Part shown: positions 61,920 to 64,000 of the stretch, piece by piece
Position numbering within the stretch: the stretch's first letter is position 1
Layout: the number at the start of each line of letters is the position of its first letter
NCBI GenBank assembly: GCA_013399855.1
Contig: VXAY01001007.1
Location: forward strand, 172,773 to 236,772
DNA from: Oxyruncus cristatus
Taxonomy: Eukaryota > Chordata > Aves > Passeriformes > Cotingidae
DNA length: 64,000 nt
Reading direction: 5' to 3'
Made by a program: the position numbers and the translations under genes
The notes under the pieces: generated by a model
The model's database searches: none
Told to the model about the DNA's origin: nothing
Seen by the model: the letters and a program-made list of their open reading frames with translations, nothing else

Positions 61920-64000
61920 AAAGAGCCCAGATTCCAGGAAAACCCTAACTTGTTCTTAACTCCTAATAGGATGAGTAGGACTGTTTGTTCAAGTTCCATC
62001 TGGGTCCTGAGACTGGTTCTAGTTTGTCTAAGCTAGCTGAAATAAATGCAGTGGTACCAGAAATGCTGGGTGAAAACGAAAATTTCAGGTGCAATAGATA
62101 TCCTGCAAATGTTTGTTTGTAAACAGAGTTGAGCTTAGGATAGATTATTTTGCTAGGAAATCTACAGTCAATATGCTATAAACTACAGGTCCTGAAGCAT
62201 GTTCTGATGTGTAGGCGTCCATCTTACCATTAGCAATAAGAGTCCAACATCTTAATTCTCCCAAACAACATCTATAAAACAAGAAATTTGAAATTATTTA
62301 TTTTTCTAGTTTTTTTGCTTTGGAGCTTGCCAAGATGAGTGGCTAGTACAGTCTTACCCAAAGACAGAAAAGTTTTTGTTTTGTGAATAAATTAAATACT
62401 ATCTAAACTGGTTCTCAATCCCTTGATATAACAGATCTTCTGAAGATACTTTTTGTTTAGGCTTTTCTCTGGTCTAGGACAAAGCTGCCTTTGACTTTGT
62501 AAGTGTATTACTTCAGTGTAGCTAATACTCACATTAGTGGGAGTAACATAATTCCAAAATACATTGTGTCCCTGCTTTTAGTCATTATTCAGGATAATAG
62601 AGACACAGAGTGCTTGGTGTTAGTTAGGAATTACATGGGCAGTGGAAAACTTCTGTCCCTGACCTCAGGAGAAAGAAACTGCTTTGAAAGTAGTTTCTTC
62701 CTCTAAAACAGTTTTTAAGTATCTGGATATAGTCAGGGAAGATTTCTAGGTTTTATTCAACTTTTAGTATTCCTATAGCTATTTCAAAAATTTAATTTTT
62801 TTCATGCAGTGCTTGTGAAGAACAGCATCACCTACTCCATTACTTCTCCTTTTTCATGTGTTGGCTCCCTGCTTTACTAAGAAAGCCATGCAGAGCCCTC
62901 CAAACCCCAAAGCAACAGATTTTTGAGTAGAGCTGCAAACCCAAAAATACCTATATATCATCATGCCACCAGAAACATTAGTCAGAAGATCTGAATTTTT
63001 AATCTGAGTAATTGAACTTACAGATTTTTATGGTATTCAATACAGTAAATAACATTAGGACTGCGGAAGATCTCTCTGCTTGTTAAAGCCTGGTCCAGTT
63101 ATTGCAATTCTTGAAACTAGAGCCAGTTTTTTCCACCTGTTAGCACCTGACTGTCTGGTGTGCCCTGTCTCCATCATGATGGTACACTGGCAATTGTGCT
63201 GCTGCAGGAGTTTCTCCTGTTTCTGTAAGTGAAGTGTGGTCTTTGTCCCTCACCTCTGAACCAATGAGTATTGAAATTTCAGCACTCTGGTGACTCTGTT
63301 TGTGCAATGTTCAAGAATGATTCCTCAGCTTGTTCTGAGTAAGAAAACAGTGAATGAAGGTCGGTATTTACTAGACTCGTAGGAGAAGGAGACCAGTAGC
63401 ATTTTCCCCAGTGACACTTTACAGAAAAGAAATATATTTATACTTGGTAGAATAGTTAAAAATAAAGTGTTAATTTTAACTAAAAATTTAGTTGTTCTTA
63501 AAGTGACAAGTCTAGGGACAGGTGGCTACCACTTGAACAAACAGGTGAAAGACAGTCACACCACTTATCCAACTCCTTAGGAAATTGAACTATTCTACGT
63601 GCCTAAGACCTGGGCTACATAAGTGAAAGGCATAATTCAAAAGCTGTACTTTTAAACCAAGTCATCTGCAAGTAAAACAAACACCCTCTATCATGCTGAA
63701 ATAAGAGTACACCCCAGCAGATTTCACTGGCTTAAGTTATGTCATTTGACAAAACCTTAATTAAAATGGCACAATTTAACCTTATACAGAATAAGGTCTT
63801 TCTTATGGCAAATGTCATGTCATCAAATTATAAGAGGATCATGACTTTCCCCTCACCCCTTTTGAGTGTCACTTAAGGGTAAAGCAGCTTCAGGAAGCAA
63901 GGGTGGAGAAATCCTTTCCAGACTTCTAGACGCTCAACCAGACATTACCTTCATCTGCAAAGAGGAGCTGTCATTTGTACCACTTCACAGTGAAGCTGAA
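61920..64000. other. Unique AT-rich sequence, no gene seen
   Basis: No coding region, RNA gene or interspersed repeat was recognised to the end of the window. The frame 62503-62706 (plus) has no domain. Confidence 0.5.

Overview
This looks like 64 kb of AT-rich bird nuclear DNA, either intergenic or from a large intron. The evidence is several CR1 (chicken repeat 1) LINE copies ending in the avian-type octamer ATTCTATG, solo LTRs of avian ERVL and ERVK type, and no mammalian-type SINEs. I find no bacterial or organellar genes, no tRNA or rRNA, and no CRISPR array. The lineage is probably neoavian because ERVL-type LTRs dominate, but I cannot name a species.

No complete host protein-coding gene is visible. 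The one long, clearly recognisable coding frame is the C-terminal part of a CR1 reverse transcriptase (50.6-51.6 kb). It belongs to a 5'-truncated LINE that is still free of stops and frameshifts, so it is probably the youngest CR1 here. Other long open frames lie inside LTRs or simple repeats, or look like chance. A few short stretches have splice-site-like edges and are offered only as weak exon candidates: 2881-3056 minus, 15899-16089 minus and 42503-42686 plus.

Layout:
- 0-5 kb: unique sequence with a candidate terminal exon on the minus strand.
- 5.34-6.35 kb: solo ERVL-type LTR with a perfect 5-bp target-site duplication (TSD).
- 6.4-28.6 kb: mostly unique, with a tail-only CR1 (10.6 kb), an internally deleted CR1 (11.9-12.3 kb), a GGCA/GGAA microsatellite (14.4 kb) and a CR1 tail in reverse (22.4 kb).
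- 28.6-29.1 kb: ERVK-like solo LTR with R-region hairpins.
- 29-38 kb: unique, with a purine-biased tract and a 200-bp A/C-rich simple repeat (35.8 kb).
- 38.3-39.0 kb: reversed, decayed CR1.
- 39-50 kb: unique, with a T/G-rich simple repeat (44.6 kb) and a 31-bp near-perfect palindrome (46.2 kb).
- 50.6-51.7 kb: open-frame CR1.
- 54.3-57.5 kb: two solo LTRs in opposite orientation, about 0.8 kb apart.
- 61.8 kb: another CR1 tail.

The window is best read as a record of retrotransposon insertion in a gene-poor region. I did not find convincing evidence of a previously undescribed biological system. The best-supported new observations are the exact LTR boundaries with TSDs, the open CR1 frame, the large palindrome, and the paired G/T-rich tracts with quadruplex potential.
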